This document shows positions 10,243-20,766 of a stretch of 64,000 bases of DNA, in pieces. The position numbers were made by a program, and so were the translations under genes. Numbering within the stretch: position 1 is the stretch's first letter; each line of letters opens with the position of its first letter. The notes below the pieces were generated by a model. The model ran no database searches. It was given only the letters and a program-made list of their open reading frames with translations, and had not been told where the DNA came from. The stretch is from Daphnia pulex (taxonomy: Eukaryota > Arthropoda > Branchiopoda > Diplostraca > Daphniidae): contig NC_060022.1 in the NCBI RefSeq assembly GCF_021134715.1, forward strand, positions 2,733,001 through 2,797,000, written 5' to 3'.

Positions 10243-10661
10243 CTGTCTCCCACCCATACCCACCCTGTGTCATCATTTATTTAATTATGATTCATTCAAT
10301 TTTGGAAAAAACGCGTAGAAATCAAACCTTTCGTGGCCGGAAAGCTGGAGGTTATTCTAGAAGCAAGAATAACTAGACTGGCGAGAAAGTAAGAAGGCCC
10401 CATTACGTGTTCAAGTTACGGCAGTTGGCAGAGCTGTCCAGAAGAAGAAGCGCACTATTTTTTGCTGCAACCATTATGTTCATGTTTCTGTGTTTCATGA
10501 TATGTTACCTTGGGATAGAGTTTTTTTACCCTGAAGTCCTCAGGTTTTTTCTCGTATCCCCCTCAAACTGTTATTTGGAAGTTATGTGTGAAATTCTCTC
10601 TGATTATGTTTGATAACATGTAATTGTGTTTGGTTAAAACCCTGTACACGGATCTGTAGCT
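10243..10661. other. Non-coding right part of the DIRS element
   Basis: This is about 420 bp between the internal complementary region and the right terminal repeat. No conserved coding sequence is visible. It is presumably the 3' untranslated part of the element transcript. Confidence 0.5.
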
Positions 10662-10770
10662 ATAAGTCTGAATGGCAAAGGGCGTGTGCAGGTAAGAGGA
10701 AAGGGCAGCACACCCCCCTCTTTTTGTTCTTTAAAAAGCTGAATAAATGTAGGTCTACACCCTTAGGGTC
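10662..10770 (-). repeat. Right inverted terminal repeat of the DIRS element
   Basis: This is the reverse complement of 5654-5762. Outside it the element continues for 78 bp (10771-10848), a longer and different extension from that on the left. Host sequence of gene B resumes immediately after CAATT at 10844-10848. Confidence 0.93.
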
Positions 10771-10802
10771 GTCGTCTACATTTATTTCTTATACAATTTC
10801 AA

Positions 10803-12801
10803 TTACCCTTCAGGATCGTAGAACGATCCCTCGGGTAATTTACCAATTTTGCATTGTATTTCAAGCAACTGCTCCTTGAGTTCGAAGTATTTACAAAAGT
10901 TTTCCAAGTTATTGCCTTGCAGAAGAGACTCCAGTTGTGAATGAGCACGTTTGACTTCTTCATCGGTAGAATTGCAGGTATCGTGCAATGCCATCAGTTC
11001 TGATTTCAACTTTTCGCCTTGCAATAACATTTCGTGATGAACAGCCTCTTTCGATTTAAGGTCCCCTTCTGTTTTCTTCAGATCTTTTTCCGCCTCTTCA
11101 AGTTGGGAAACGGTGTACTTGGCTTTAGCTTCTGCGTCCTTTGCTCTTTCTTCTTTTTTCGCCAAGATGGTGATTAAGTAATTCTTTACAACCTCATCTT
11201 TTGATTCTTCTAATTTCCGTTTGATTTCGTTGACTCCCATTTCAGTTGAATCGCATGACGAACGAGCCAGTTCTACAGCAGCACCGGCTTCTTTTATGTG
11301 GTTGCGCAGCGAATCTCTTTCTTCTGCAAATGCTTCTACTACGCATTGAGACTGGACGACTTTTAATTCGAAGGATTTTACAACACCTTCTTTGTCGAAT
11401 AGCATTTCTTTCTCGGCGGAATGCCTGGATTCTAGTTCAGTTATCCTTTTTTGTACAGAAGAGATTTCATCATAATCCAACTGATATGGAATTAACATCG
11501 TTTTTAGTTCCACTTCTTTGACTCTCAGATCATCCAACTCCAAAGTTGAGAAGTCTAATGTAAAGAAATATAGAAATAGGTAAAGATATGATAAGACTTC
11601 TATTCACTAACCTAACATATGGTTTGAAACATGTTGAGGAACATTTCGGATTGTTAAATGTTCGGGATTATCCAACAATTCCGTACTAGGCTTCTCGCCG
11701 GAACCGCTTGACTTCGACGGTGGCATTGAACGGCATAAATCTAAAAACAAATATAATTTAAACATTAACTTTGCAGATCCAGTCCGTAGCAGCTTTTTTA
11801 AGGCATTCTAAATCATTTCAACAAATTATATTCATATTTCTTTTCAAACATTTTTCACTAACCAGTTTTGCTTAACTGAGTTAATTGATGGAATTCAGAA
11901 GGGCAAGAATCACCAGCCTCATTTTTAAAGCTAGCTATCTGGGATGAAATGGCATTTTCCATGCAAATGACTAATTTATAAAAAACCCAGATGAAAATAC
12001 ATATTTCAAACATAAAACCTTCTTTTTCAGGTCCAGTTTAAGTGTTTACATTTACCTTGATTCTCATCTTCATCATTATTGGATTCATCACAAGACGATG
12101 TAGATAAATCAATAACAGCTAATGGAATACTGTCAGTTGATTTCCTAACAGCTAATGGAATACTGTCAGTTGATTTCCTCAGAATACCAGTACCTGTTGC
12201 TGAGGAACTTTTCCCAATAGCACAGGTTGTTGGTGTTTCAGATCCTAAAGTGGTGCTGCTAGATGAGATATTTTTTATGACTTGAACAGCATCAACTTCT
12301 TTAGTTCTGATTCCTGTGAGTGTTCGCTTTGCAGTTTCCATCGGTAAATTGATATGTGGAACTGAAATGAAAAAGACAGTAATTAAATACAAATTGATTC
12401 ATTTTTTTGGTATGCATGTTATGGTGTGATTATTTTAAATTATGAGCATACTCACTTGCTGAGCGTAAATTCGTCCCTGCGAGGTCAATTAACAAACTGC
12501 CATTGGGAACAGAAAGAATGCCAGGTTGGTTTTTAGGTACCAATTTTATTGGTTCCAATTTCCAAACAGATGGCTTTCTTAGACTTAGACTGGACTGAGA
12601 TTTTTTGTTTCCTAGATTACTTTGATCTACAGCAACAGCGTTTATGGGTTTATCCGCACTACATTTAGTACAAAACTTGTGTTCTTTTGAAATTGGTTGA
12701 TAAACTTGTTCGCAATCATAACAACGAGAAACGGTTTTAGAGGTTCTAGCACGTTTTGCTTGATTAGAACCATGGCTTTCGTCTTTAGAATTTTTAGACA
12801 T
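10803..12801 (-). CDS. Zinc-ribbon and coiled-coil protein, upstream copy (gene B), truncated by the DIRS insertion
   Basis: This is the paralogue of the gene at 3030-4772. Exons in phase 1 are 12801-12456, 12361-12056, 11970-11863, 11740-11612 and 11554 onward. The N-terminus (MSKNSKDESHG) carries CYDC and CTKC, matching the paralogue's Cys pairs. The last exon is coiled coil. Beyond the Ile codon at the insertion site the frame runs into the retroelement and adds 11 foreign residues (starting GKLPEGS) before a stop at 10803. The present product would be about 546 aa and lacks the native tail, which survives at 5485-5624. Exon 2 contains a 33-bp in-frame tandem duplication (RKSTDSIPLAV twice). 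Exon 3 (108 bp) has no counterpart in gene A. Confidence 0.78.
12114..12179 (-). repeat. 33-bp in-frame tandem duplication in gene B exon 2
   Basis: The units 12114-12146 and 12147-12179 are identical and add one extra copy of the 11-residue unit RKSTDSIPLAV without shifting the frame. Confidence 0.9.
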
Positions 12802-15012
12802 TTTGACGGGGAGAAATTTGAAAAAAATTATTGATAGAAAGACTAACAACTTCTTGTTATTACAACTGTAAGACTTTAATGAACATAATCGGATAATCAA
12901 AACGTGGTTGGAACAAATCAAACCAAATGAGAGGGGGAAAAACAACTCTTCTCAAGCTCTCTAGTCTCTACTAACGCTCTTAACATGGCAACAACTCCTA
13001 AAACACCATCTAGTGGTAGCATAAGATATTTTTAGTTCAGCTGTGCGCCATATTTTTTTAATTAAAATTGCATTGAAATATTTCAACAGCAATTTTATAT
13101 AGAATTTTCTTTCCTCTCATTTTTCTGATAATAAGCGGAGAGAAGTGTCGCACACGAACGACGAACCAAACGAAAATGTTGGAATCCTAGAGTGCTAATT
13201 TTCTTTCTCGCTCGCGTGATTAACAAAAGTCCCTGTGCATGTGCGGCCGTTTAGCGACAGAAGGAAAGAAAAAAAAGTAAGGATTTAATTTGTACTGCTT
13301 GCACTCTTGTGTATTATTCAAACAGACCTTTTTGAAATATGTATATTTACTTGAGGCTCTCTGCAGTTGTGTTATAATTATAAACAACCGGAATCATAAA
13401 TCATGGCAACAAATTTCCTGTGGCAATGGAAAAGCTATTTGTTATGCAACACGTCCTGTTTTAAAAAATGCAGTGGCTGTCGATTGACGGGAAAATTTAG
13501 AATTTTCATGTTTCGTTATGTTTCATGATCCACAACAGAGATGGCGCAAAATTATCCTGCGAGTTTTCTAAATCGATTGAGTTGACGAGGACATTTCTTA
13601 TGCTGGATTGGATTACTTGTTTTCGTTGACATTATTATTACGTCATGTTTTTTGTTGTCTTTTGTTTTCTTTTTTTAAGATACCCACCCATTAAACCCAA
13701 ACGCGTTTCTCGAATTTTCCACTTAAGTCTAACTTAATTGTTTCCAAAGTCAGTTGATGCATTTAAATTAGGTGAAACTATTAATCAAATTTGGTTTCAC
13801 CGGCTTTTGAGTCCGACGGATATGCGTAGGCTACGAAAGATTCTTGGATCTCATTTTCGTTTTGCTTTTTATTAGGACGTTAACTCAATTTCTTGGAAGA
13901 GGACTGAGTTACGTGACCGTACCAAAAGTGGCGGTTCTATATCAGAATGGTATGTACATTGCCCTTTTTAAGTGTGAACTGTGTGACGCATCAGCGTCAT
14001 CGTACCAGGCGACTCAACTGTTTCACTCACGTAGACCAACACCCGTTTTGTGTCAACACTATTCCCTACTTATTGACATAATGTTAATACATCAGATAAC
14101 ATTCGGACAACCTGTGCAAGTGAGCCTCTGTTCTGATGCATCGAAAGTACACACACAAACGCTTCTATACCCTTATGTACAGGTGGATCTCAAAGGGATG
14201 CCCGTATGTTTGGACAGACTTAATCAAATAAGACCTTTGACTTGACACGTCGCTCAAATGACATGAGACATTCACAGACTGCTATTACGTAGTAGTACGT
14301 CCCATATAGTCGCCTTCGATTTCCTGGCAGGGCATCCAAGTCCTTGGATCTCCATTTGGTTATCGCGTTTTACATATGCATGGACGTATAGAATAGCTGC
14401 CATATGGGTTATTAACACGTACTGGATGGTCTACAGGGATCGGCTTTCCATTGTGGGACCTTCATCCTCCGCGTCCATTGTTCACGGACGTTAGATTAAT
14501 TATGCAATATCCAATTTCGTCGTCCAAGATGCTGGTAGCCCGTCTCAAGAAGGTCCGCAAAATCCCGTTTTGTCTTGGCGCACAAAACTCGACTACATAC
14601 AGCACACACACACAAGTTGCGTCGTCGAGACTGTCATCGATTGAAAGGCAGACTCTGGTAAGAAGATGCGGCGACGATAAGAAACGGTCGTCGCTATTGA
14701 TTATTGGACTTTTGGCAGAGAGAGAGAGAGAGTTGGAAACTGCTCACGCGATTGCCGATCAAGCGGAATACGTACCCTTCTCAAAGCCCTGTGTGTAGTT
14801 TGGGACGTTTAATTATCCACAATAAAAGAAATAGTAAAAAGGGGAAATCAAATGAGGGATTTCAAGCCATACTACGGCTGATGAAGGACAAATAGTTGTT
14901 GGAGAGATAAAGAAAAAGAGAACTATACACATGACCCGTCGTCCCCAGTGGCAAATGTTAATCGCTAATTCAGCCTTTTAGATTGCCAGACTCAAAACTT
15001 TGCATTTCTTAT

Positions 15013-15084
15013 CGTTCGAATAATGGCGGGAACCCCCTGGCTGTTGTACAGCAGGGGGGTTATTGATTATCAAGTTTTCGAACG
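15013..15084. repeat. Imperfect long hairpin, possible miRNA-like precursor
   Basis: The outer arms CGTTCGAA (15013-15020) and TTCGAACG (15077-15084) are exact complements. Inside them AACCCCCTGGCTG (15031-15043) pairs with CAGCAGGGGGGTT (15049-15061) with one mismatch and one G-T wobble across a short loop. A central internal loop separates the two stems. Length and shape are compatible with a pre-miRNA, but I recognise no known seed. Confidence 0.4.
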
Positions 15085-16100
15085 GTAGACGCTCATCGAC
15101 GCACTAATACGGAAACGTCGAACGGAACACAAACTTTAATTAATAATGGTAGAAATGAAAAGAGAACAATTTAAAAGAAAGAAAAGGATGATAAATAGCT
15201 GCCGGCAGTCAGAAGAACTCGAATAATACAACTGCGCAATAGTTCAAGTTTATTCTTACATTTATGCTATTAAATTTCGATTTGGTCGTTGCATCATATC
15301 TTTTGTGTATTTACCGGAGAACTTCTTATTTTCCTTTTTGTAGCCCGGAGGATTTAATCGGATTCACTTTCCTCTCTTTAAACACGTTGTATTAACATGT
15401 GGCCAACAAGAGAGGATGGAGTACATACGAGAAATCCCTTCTTCTTTCTCGATTATTATAATGCAATCACTTTCTATAGTGATTTCACGCATGCAGAGAA
15501 ATTCCTTTATACGAAAACCTATACTATACATCATATCGTTGTACAGGCATATCCGAGTACACCATTATAAACGACCTTGTCACATTTAAATGCATTGAAT
15601 AAACGAGCAACCGCGTCCGACAACGACACCACTCTCGTTAATAATATCAATGCGCAACTCTCTATTTGGTTTTTGGTTTGAAATTTCTCTTTATTTTCCG
15701 CTCTATTCTTTCAAACGCGGAATGAGTTGAACGAGAAGAATTGTTGCAGGAAGTATATAGCGGAATAAAGACTACTGTGCACGCCTATATTTTTCCCGTC
15801 GTCTATATAGTATAAACATGAAGAGAAAAAAAAGGTTTTGAAGAGCGACACGACGAAACTATTAAAGAAAAGGGGCTGAAATAAAAAGAAAGAGAAGAAA
15901 GCCCATATCTTGTATGTAGTAGAGTGAGAGCGAGCAAGCTATAGACGGCGGCCGGGGAAAGATAAGAGAACTAGGGAAGGAAATAATGGACGTGCGCTTC
16001 GGGACTAAAGATTGAGATCGGGAGTGCCTTGGCAGTACCCGAGTTCTCTTCGCGCGTGTCGGTGCGTTTCCTACCCGCTTCCATCGCCCGTTGCCACGCC

Positions 16101-16123
16101 ACACACACACACACACACACACA
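16101..16123. repeat. AC dinucleotide microsatellite
   Basis: A simple run of CA repeats in the presumed 5' untranslated region of the globin gene. Confidence 0.85.
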
Positions 16124-16434
16124 TCGGCATTTGAATTCCTTTTCAGGTGTTTGCTACTGGATTTATCGATTCTCGCTCATTCGACGAAATCGACTGCATC
16201 GATCAAAACGACAGTTTGAAATTTAAGCGTTTGCCAATATTTTCTTATCGCGTTCAACGATATCAGGTAACATTATTTATCGTCTAATGTTTACACTTTT
16301 GTCGTCTTCCGTCTCTCACATCACGATTATTTCAGTTCTCACGGCGTTTATTTTTACAGCTGCTGCTGTGTATATAAACCAATGTTGAAGTAATGGAATT
16401 GATTGATGGAATTTAATTCTTCTTTTTTGGGCGT

Positions 16435-17391
16435 ATGAACGCAAGAATCACGATGTCGCACACCTCGCCTAATGGCAGCCAACTGCTGGAGGATTTGCAA
16501 AAAGAGCAGCCAGAGACAATAGCGTCCAGTGATGATAATCCGATCGATCCGGTGACTGGTCTCAGCCAGCGGGAAAGGGATTACATACAACAAAGTTGGC
16601 ATCACGTCCGTCAAGACCTCAAAGCTGCGGGGCTGGGCTTCTTTCAAGCGTATGGCACTCGATCTTCTCATCATCTTTTTTTTCTTTTATTTTCTTCATC
16701 TTCTCCTTCATATATTTCAATCATTTCCGGCCGTGCCAGCGGCGCGTTAATAACTGCCGGATATCCTCTTGAACGATCGCGCGGCAAAAAAAGATTTTTT
16801 GAAATTGTTTTTCTTTTAATTTCGCAGGTTTTTCAAGGCTCATCCGGACTATCAGCTAAAGTTTAAAAAGTTCGCCGACGTTCCAGCTGACCAACTGGCC
16901 GATAACAAATCGTTCCTGGTATCAAATTTCGAAAAAAAAAAGTGTTTGTACATACTTAAATAGCTGGAAACTAAAATGCGAATATTGCACAGGTGCATGC
17001 CATGAGTGTTATGAACGCCGTCACAATGGTCGTCGATTCTCTTGATGATATTCCGAAATTGGTGAACGAATTGAAAAACCTTGGCAAGAACCACGGGCGT
17101 CACAATATCAAGACCGAAAACTTTCGGGTACGTACATAGCCTTTCCTATCGTTTAATCAAACAAACACCAGCACCGCCATTCCTGGTTGATTAATTCAAA
17201 ACCCGTGTTGAATATTGCGACAGAATTTGACCGTGGTGCTAGTGGCCTTCCTCGAGAGCGCCCTGGGCCCCCAACTCTTTCCCGAGGATGTCAAGCAAAG
17301 CTGGATAAAAGCGCTGGATGTTGTTGTCAGCGTCGTTGCCACAGGTTTACCGCAACCCTCACCCGATGATGACGCAGGATCGGCCATGTGA
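16435..17391 (+). CDS. Single-domain intracellular globin
   Basis: This is a haem protein of the neuroglobin/cytoglobin/globin-X type rather than a secreted Daphnia haemoglobin, because it has one domain and no signal peptide. Coding exons are 16435 (or ATG 16453)-16649, 16828-16918, 16993-17127 and 17224-17391, giving 202 or 196 aa. Globin landmarks are the helix A pattern LSQRERDYIQQSW, Phe CD1 in LKFKKF, distal His E7 in VHAMSV at the start of exon 3, and proximal His F8 in LGKNHGRH. The first intron is in phase 2 in helix B and the third is in phase 0 after NFR in helix G, matching the conserved B12.2 and G7.0 positions. The extra central intron lies just before the distal His. A 5' UTR intron (16267-16359) is likely. 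The polar N-terminal extension is about 45 residues. Confidence 0.92.
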
Positions 17392-20340
17392 AAGTAAACA
17401 ATAACAACGGAAACTTGCTGCTTTTGTTTTTGTTTAAATTTAGCTTGTTTGGTCATATCGAAAAGGTATACATCCTATAATTCTCTTCCCTCAAGTATTA
17501 TTTGTAATATCATCATTCCTCCTGAATAGACCTACAGTATCTCTGTCTTTTTCTTGATGGAGGCCAATTGTTCGTGAAAAGTATTGATTGATAATACTTG
17601 TGCAACATTTTCTATACAAACAGCATATTTAATAAGAAACTGTTTTATTATACTCTCTCCCATATCTTTCATCTTCTCACACTGTTCAATTGTTTTGGTG
17701 TTGGCCGTTTGCAGCTTCAATCGTCTCGTTTGAACGTTCACCTCATTATCTGTACACTTTCTTCATTTTTATTAGACTATACTTTAATCGAAAGTCGAAT
17801 ACATATTCGTACATAAGCGTTTTTTTTTCCATATTTCATTATCTAATAAATTGACTGGGTTTGACGATTTGCTTCCTCAACACGTGCACAGGTTATTCAA
17901 ATTAAAAATCACGCGTGATTTCGGGCTACTTTTGTGGTTTCAGCGTATGGTGAGGGGGATTTTAAATTTGGAATGAACAAAAAACAAAAAGACAAACATT
18001 ACACGAGATATCATTAGACTGTTTATTTCTTTTAATTATGGGAGCTTGAAACAAACAAAAACAAATTGACGTCATCTTGTTGCGCTTATTTCAATTTCGG
18101 GCGAGTATAGTAGCTGCCTGTGCATTTTGAGCTAGTTGTTAGGCTTGAAAAAGTTGCACACCACCGCGAGATTCAACGGCGGATAGGATCAATACTTGGG
18201 GGAGATCGTCAAAGTTTTAGTTTGAATAATACAATAAAGAAATGACGCATGTTTATCGTGAAAGGCGGAGAAGAAGAAGAAATAACGCCGCGCACAAACA
18301 ATAATTAATGTAATACCGTCTCAACCGGCTGCTGCCATGTAAAAAGTTATGGCTTATAGGAAAGTTTGACTTTATACAACAACCTAAGAACTTTTACGCC
18401 CAATTTCGATTGTGAAAGGTATAACGAACTTTTGCGAGGGTGCGCCCTTTTTGTTATTTTCCAATTTGTTGCGTCACACAATAATTTGGAACAGAGTCAA
18501 CAATGACCTTTTTCTCACGAACGGCCTATAATCGTGTTTCAAAAAAAAAGGATTTGCGTCGTTATTTCTTTGATCACAACGATTTGGCTCTGTTAGAGTG
18601 AGAAAAAAAGAGGACGAAACCACTTGAGTTGATGCCATTTTCTTTGTTTCGTGAAACGAGATGATGGAATTTCCGGCAGCTGATTATACCGAGGCAAAAC
18701 AAAGGGGGGTGTGACGATGACGACCGTATAGCGTGTGCTTTATAGTTCCTATCTAATCAAACAGACGGCACTTGATGAAGAAAGATCAAGGCCTCAACTC
18801 AAAGTGAAACCGGACATGAAAAATCGTGTTTCGTTTGCCCATCACAAAATGCCAAGTGACGTCTAGGAAAACTAATTTCTTTTTAATATTCGAAATGACG
18901 GAAATGGGATTTCCGCATTGAAAGCGCCTGCAGTTCTTGGACGAACTCTCAAAGAGGAAAGCAATTAAGAGGGATAAAGCACTATTGATCACGCTTGAAC
19001 GACAAATAAATCCTAGAGATTTCATGATGTACAAACACACTGGATTCAAGCAACATTCCCATCCATCACTAGTCGCCGTGAAACTCTCAGAGAAGCGGAA
19101 AAAAAAGTTTGAAAATTTGCATTTTCACTAAATAAATCAGTCCCGAATCATTTGAAATAATTCATCACGATTCAAAGGACAAGATTAATGACACGGGTTT
19201 CCATCATTAAATTTTTAATTAATGGTGTATATTGCTTACCGGCTCCTGTCACCCAATTTCCGAAAAAGGAATCATTAATAGATCAGTTTTCACGTATGTA
19301 CATATGGCGAAACAACGAAGGTGAGTGCATAATTGCCTACAACTATGCACAGCTAAGTTTTGTAGGAAGGCTGTATAACTTTATCGAACCGATCTTGTTC
19401 GGGTTTCACGTTGAGGAACACATTGCAAGACAACGTGACCGAACGTGACAAAGGACCTTCGCCAACTTTAGCAGTGTTAACCAAACAGCACGTGTTTTGA
19501 GAGTTGCATGCATTTTGATTGCAACACAAAACCACAAAACTCTCTAGCTGGATAGTTCATGCTGTAATTACCTGCTGCTCTTAATCAGCGTGATAAAACT
19601 GAGATTATACATTTAAAGATAATTCTAAAGAGATTATATAATTAAATATTTACAGACAGATAGCAGTTCAGCTTCAAAACGTCATTTGAATTTCATTACC
19701 CTTGACTTGGAAGCGCTTTCATTCCATTTGTTGGATTCCTATAAACCGACTCCAAAGAAGGTTTTACCACCTCGTTGTCTAGCCGAGTAAGGACACATTT
19801 TTAAAAGATGGCCTCGATGATACGAGAGTTTCTCTAACACAACAAAATGGCCACACAATTTTACTTTTTATTTAATTTTACATAATATACTTGTTAATTT
19901 GCATTTAGTTGAACACAAGACAATTTATTTAAGGAAGTTCGTGTAATATGTAATGGTTCAGCAGTCTCATACGTTTAGTCCGGAGACATGAGGAAAAAGA
20001 GAAAACATTTTTATTATAACAAAAATCTTGTTAGTCAGAGTTGCCTCACGTGGCGACTTGGCTAGTTACCCACAAAGTCGTCTGATGTCTGCCTGTCAAA
20101 TTCAAAATTGAATTCCGTACAGACAGCGAAGCCTTTTCTAGCTTGCATTCAAAATCCTTAGTTTTAAACCGATTAAAAAAAAATTACGATCAAAATTATT
20201 ATCGATCTCAATATCAAACAGATCACAGATGTCTTCATTTTTAAAAGAAAAGATAAAAGTGTTTATTGGTTTACGAAGGCAACCGACAATTTCACAATAA
20301 AGCCTGCAGGGTAAAAAACTAAAATTAAAATGCCAAAAAA
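17392..20340. other. Intergenic region between globin and period
   Basis: About 2.9 kb of AT-rich sequence without a supported exon. Small open frames show no domain or splice partner. It holds the globin 3' UTR and the distal upstream region of period. Confidence 0.45.
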
Positions 20341-20352
20341 ATAAATAATACC

Positions 20353-20397
20353 GGTACGTGTGGAAAGACTCCAGAGCCAAAAACACACACACGTACC
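20353..20397. promoter_or_regulatory. Inverted ACGTG half-sites upstream of period
   Basis: GGTACGTGTG (20353-20362) and CACACGTACC (20388-20397) form a perfect 10-bp inverted repeat. Each arm carries an ACGTG core of the bHLH-PAS type. It lies 52 bp upstream of the canonical E-box, so the region looks like a compact regulatory cluster. Confidence 0.45.
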
Positions 20398-20448
20398 GTG
20401 CATGTTAGCTGTTACAGCACACGTCGCCCGCCCATCCTTCTAGAAGTT

Positions 20449-20466
20449 CACGTGTTTGTTAACGTG
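20449..20466 (+). promoter_or_regulatory. Tandem E-box pair (CACGTG, 6-bp spacer, AACGTG) upstream of period
   Basis: A perfect E-box CACGTG (20449-20454) is followed after TTTGTT by AACGTG (20461-20466). CLOCK/CYCLE(BMAL1) heterodimers bind such E-boxes. A canonical box followed at 6-7 bp by a degenerate one is a known arrangement in clock-controlled vertebrate promoters. A further CACGTG is at 20641-20646. The site lies about 1.9 kb before the ATG, on the promoter side of a likely 5' UTR intron. Confidence 0.65.
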
Positions 20467-20640
20467 AGCCGCGGAGCCCTCTAGTGCCAACAGGCGAGAG
20501 AAAGCCAAAGTACCGGCTTCAACAACACACAACACAGCTAGCCGCCCTGTGTGTATATACTGCTAGTGCGCGTGTGTTACAACAATCCCCGAACGGAAGA
20601 AAAGGGGCAGAGCTTCGACGTGAAAAAAGGGAGAGAGGGC

Positions 20641-20646
20641 CACGTG
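20641..20646 (+). promoter_or_regulatory. Second canonical E-box upstream of period
   Basis: CACGTG about 175 bp downstream of the tandem pair. It could be part of the period promoter or the 5' UTR; the transcription start was not identified. Confidence 0.5.
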
Positions 20647-20766
20647 AGATGGTCCCTTGCAACGTGATCTCGGCTACGACGTTATTCGCCCATGGCCCAA
20701 ACGCCAGCTCTCGTTCCATTTCAGTCGTACTTCGTGTGTTGACCTGTGTGTGTGTTGGCCGTTGAT

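Larger units (their letters stand above)
5625..10848 (+). mobile_element. Full-length DIRS-like tyrosine-recombinase retrotransposon
   Basis: The element is about 5.22 kb. It has 109-bp inverted terminal repeats (5654-5762 and 10662-10770), unequal outer extensions on each side, and an internal complementary region (10116-10242) that is the reverse complement of both outer extensions joined end to end. This is the diagnostic DIRS layout. It encodes a Gag-like/RT/RNase H polyprotein and a tyrosine recombinase in overlapping frames, both uninterrupted, so the copy looks young. The ends share CAATT with the host target, and no target-site duplication beyond that shared sequence is seen, as expected for insertion of a circular DNA by a tyrosine recombinase. 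It sits inside the last exon of gene B, in the opposite orientation to that gene. Confidence 0.95.
12802..16259. other. Long intergenic region upstream of the globin gene
   Basis: No supported coding exon was found in about 3.4 kb. A 133-codon open frame at 13844-14245 shows no recognisable domain and no convincing splice partners. Visible landmarks are an imperfect long hairpin at 15013-15084, a short AG tract near 14720, and an AC dinucleotide run at about 16101-16123. A single TACGTG lies at 13910-13915, too isolated to call a hypoxia element. Confidence 0.45.

Noticed and set aside
12802-12945. Hydrophobic N-terminal extension of gene B that could look like a signal peptide
   Set aside because: The paralogue starts at the position equivalent to ATG 12801 and has no such extension, so this is 5' UTR.
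13910-13915. Hypoxia response element TACGTG for the globin gene
   Set aside because: A single site 2.5 kb upstream without a cluster is expected by chance.
13844-14245. 133-codon open frame between gene B and globin
   Set aside because: No ATG in good context, no recognised domain and no matching splice partners.
20484-20765. Short open frame near the period E-boxes
   Set aside because: It is rich in simple sequence, has no domain, and overlaps the presumed promoter or 5' UTR.
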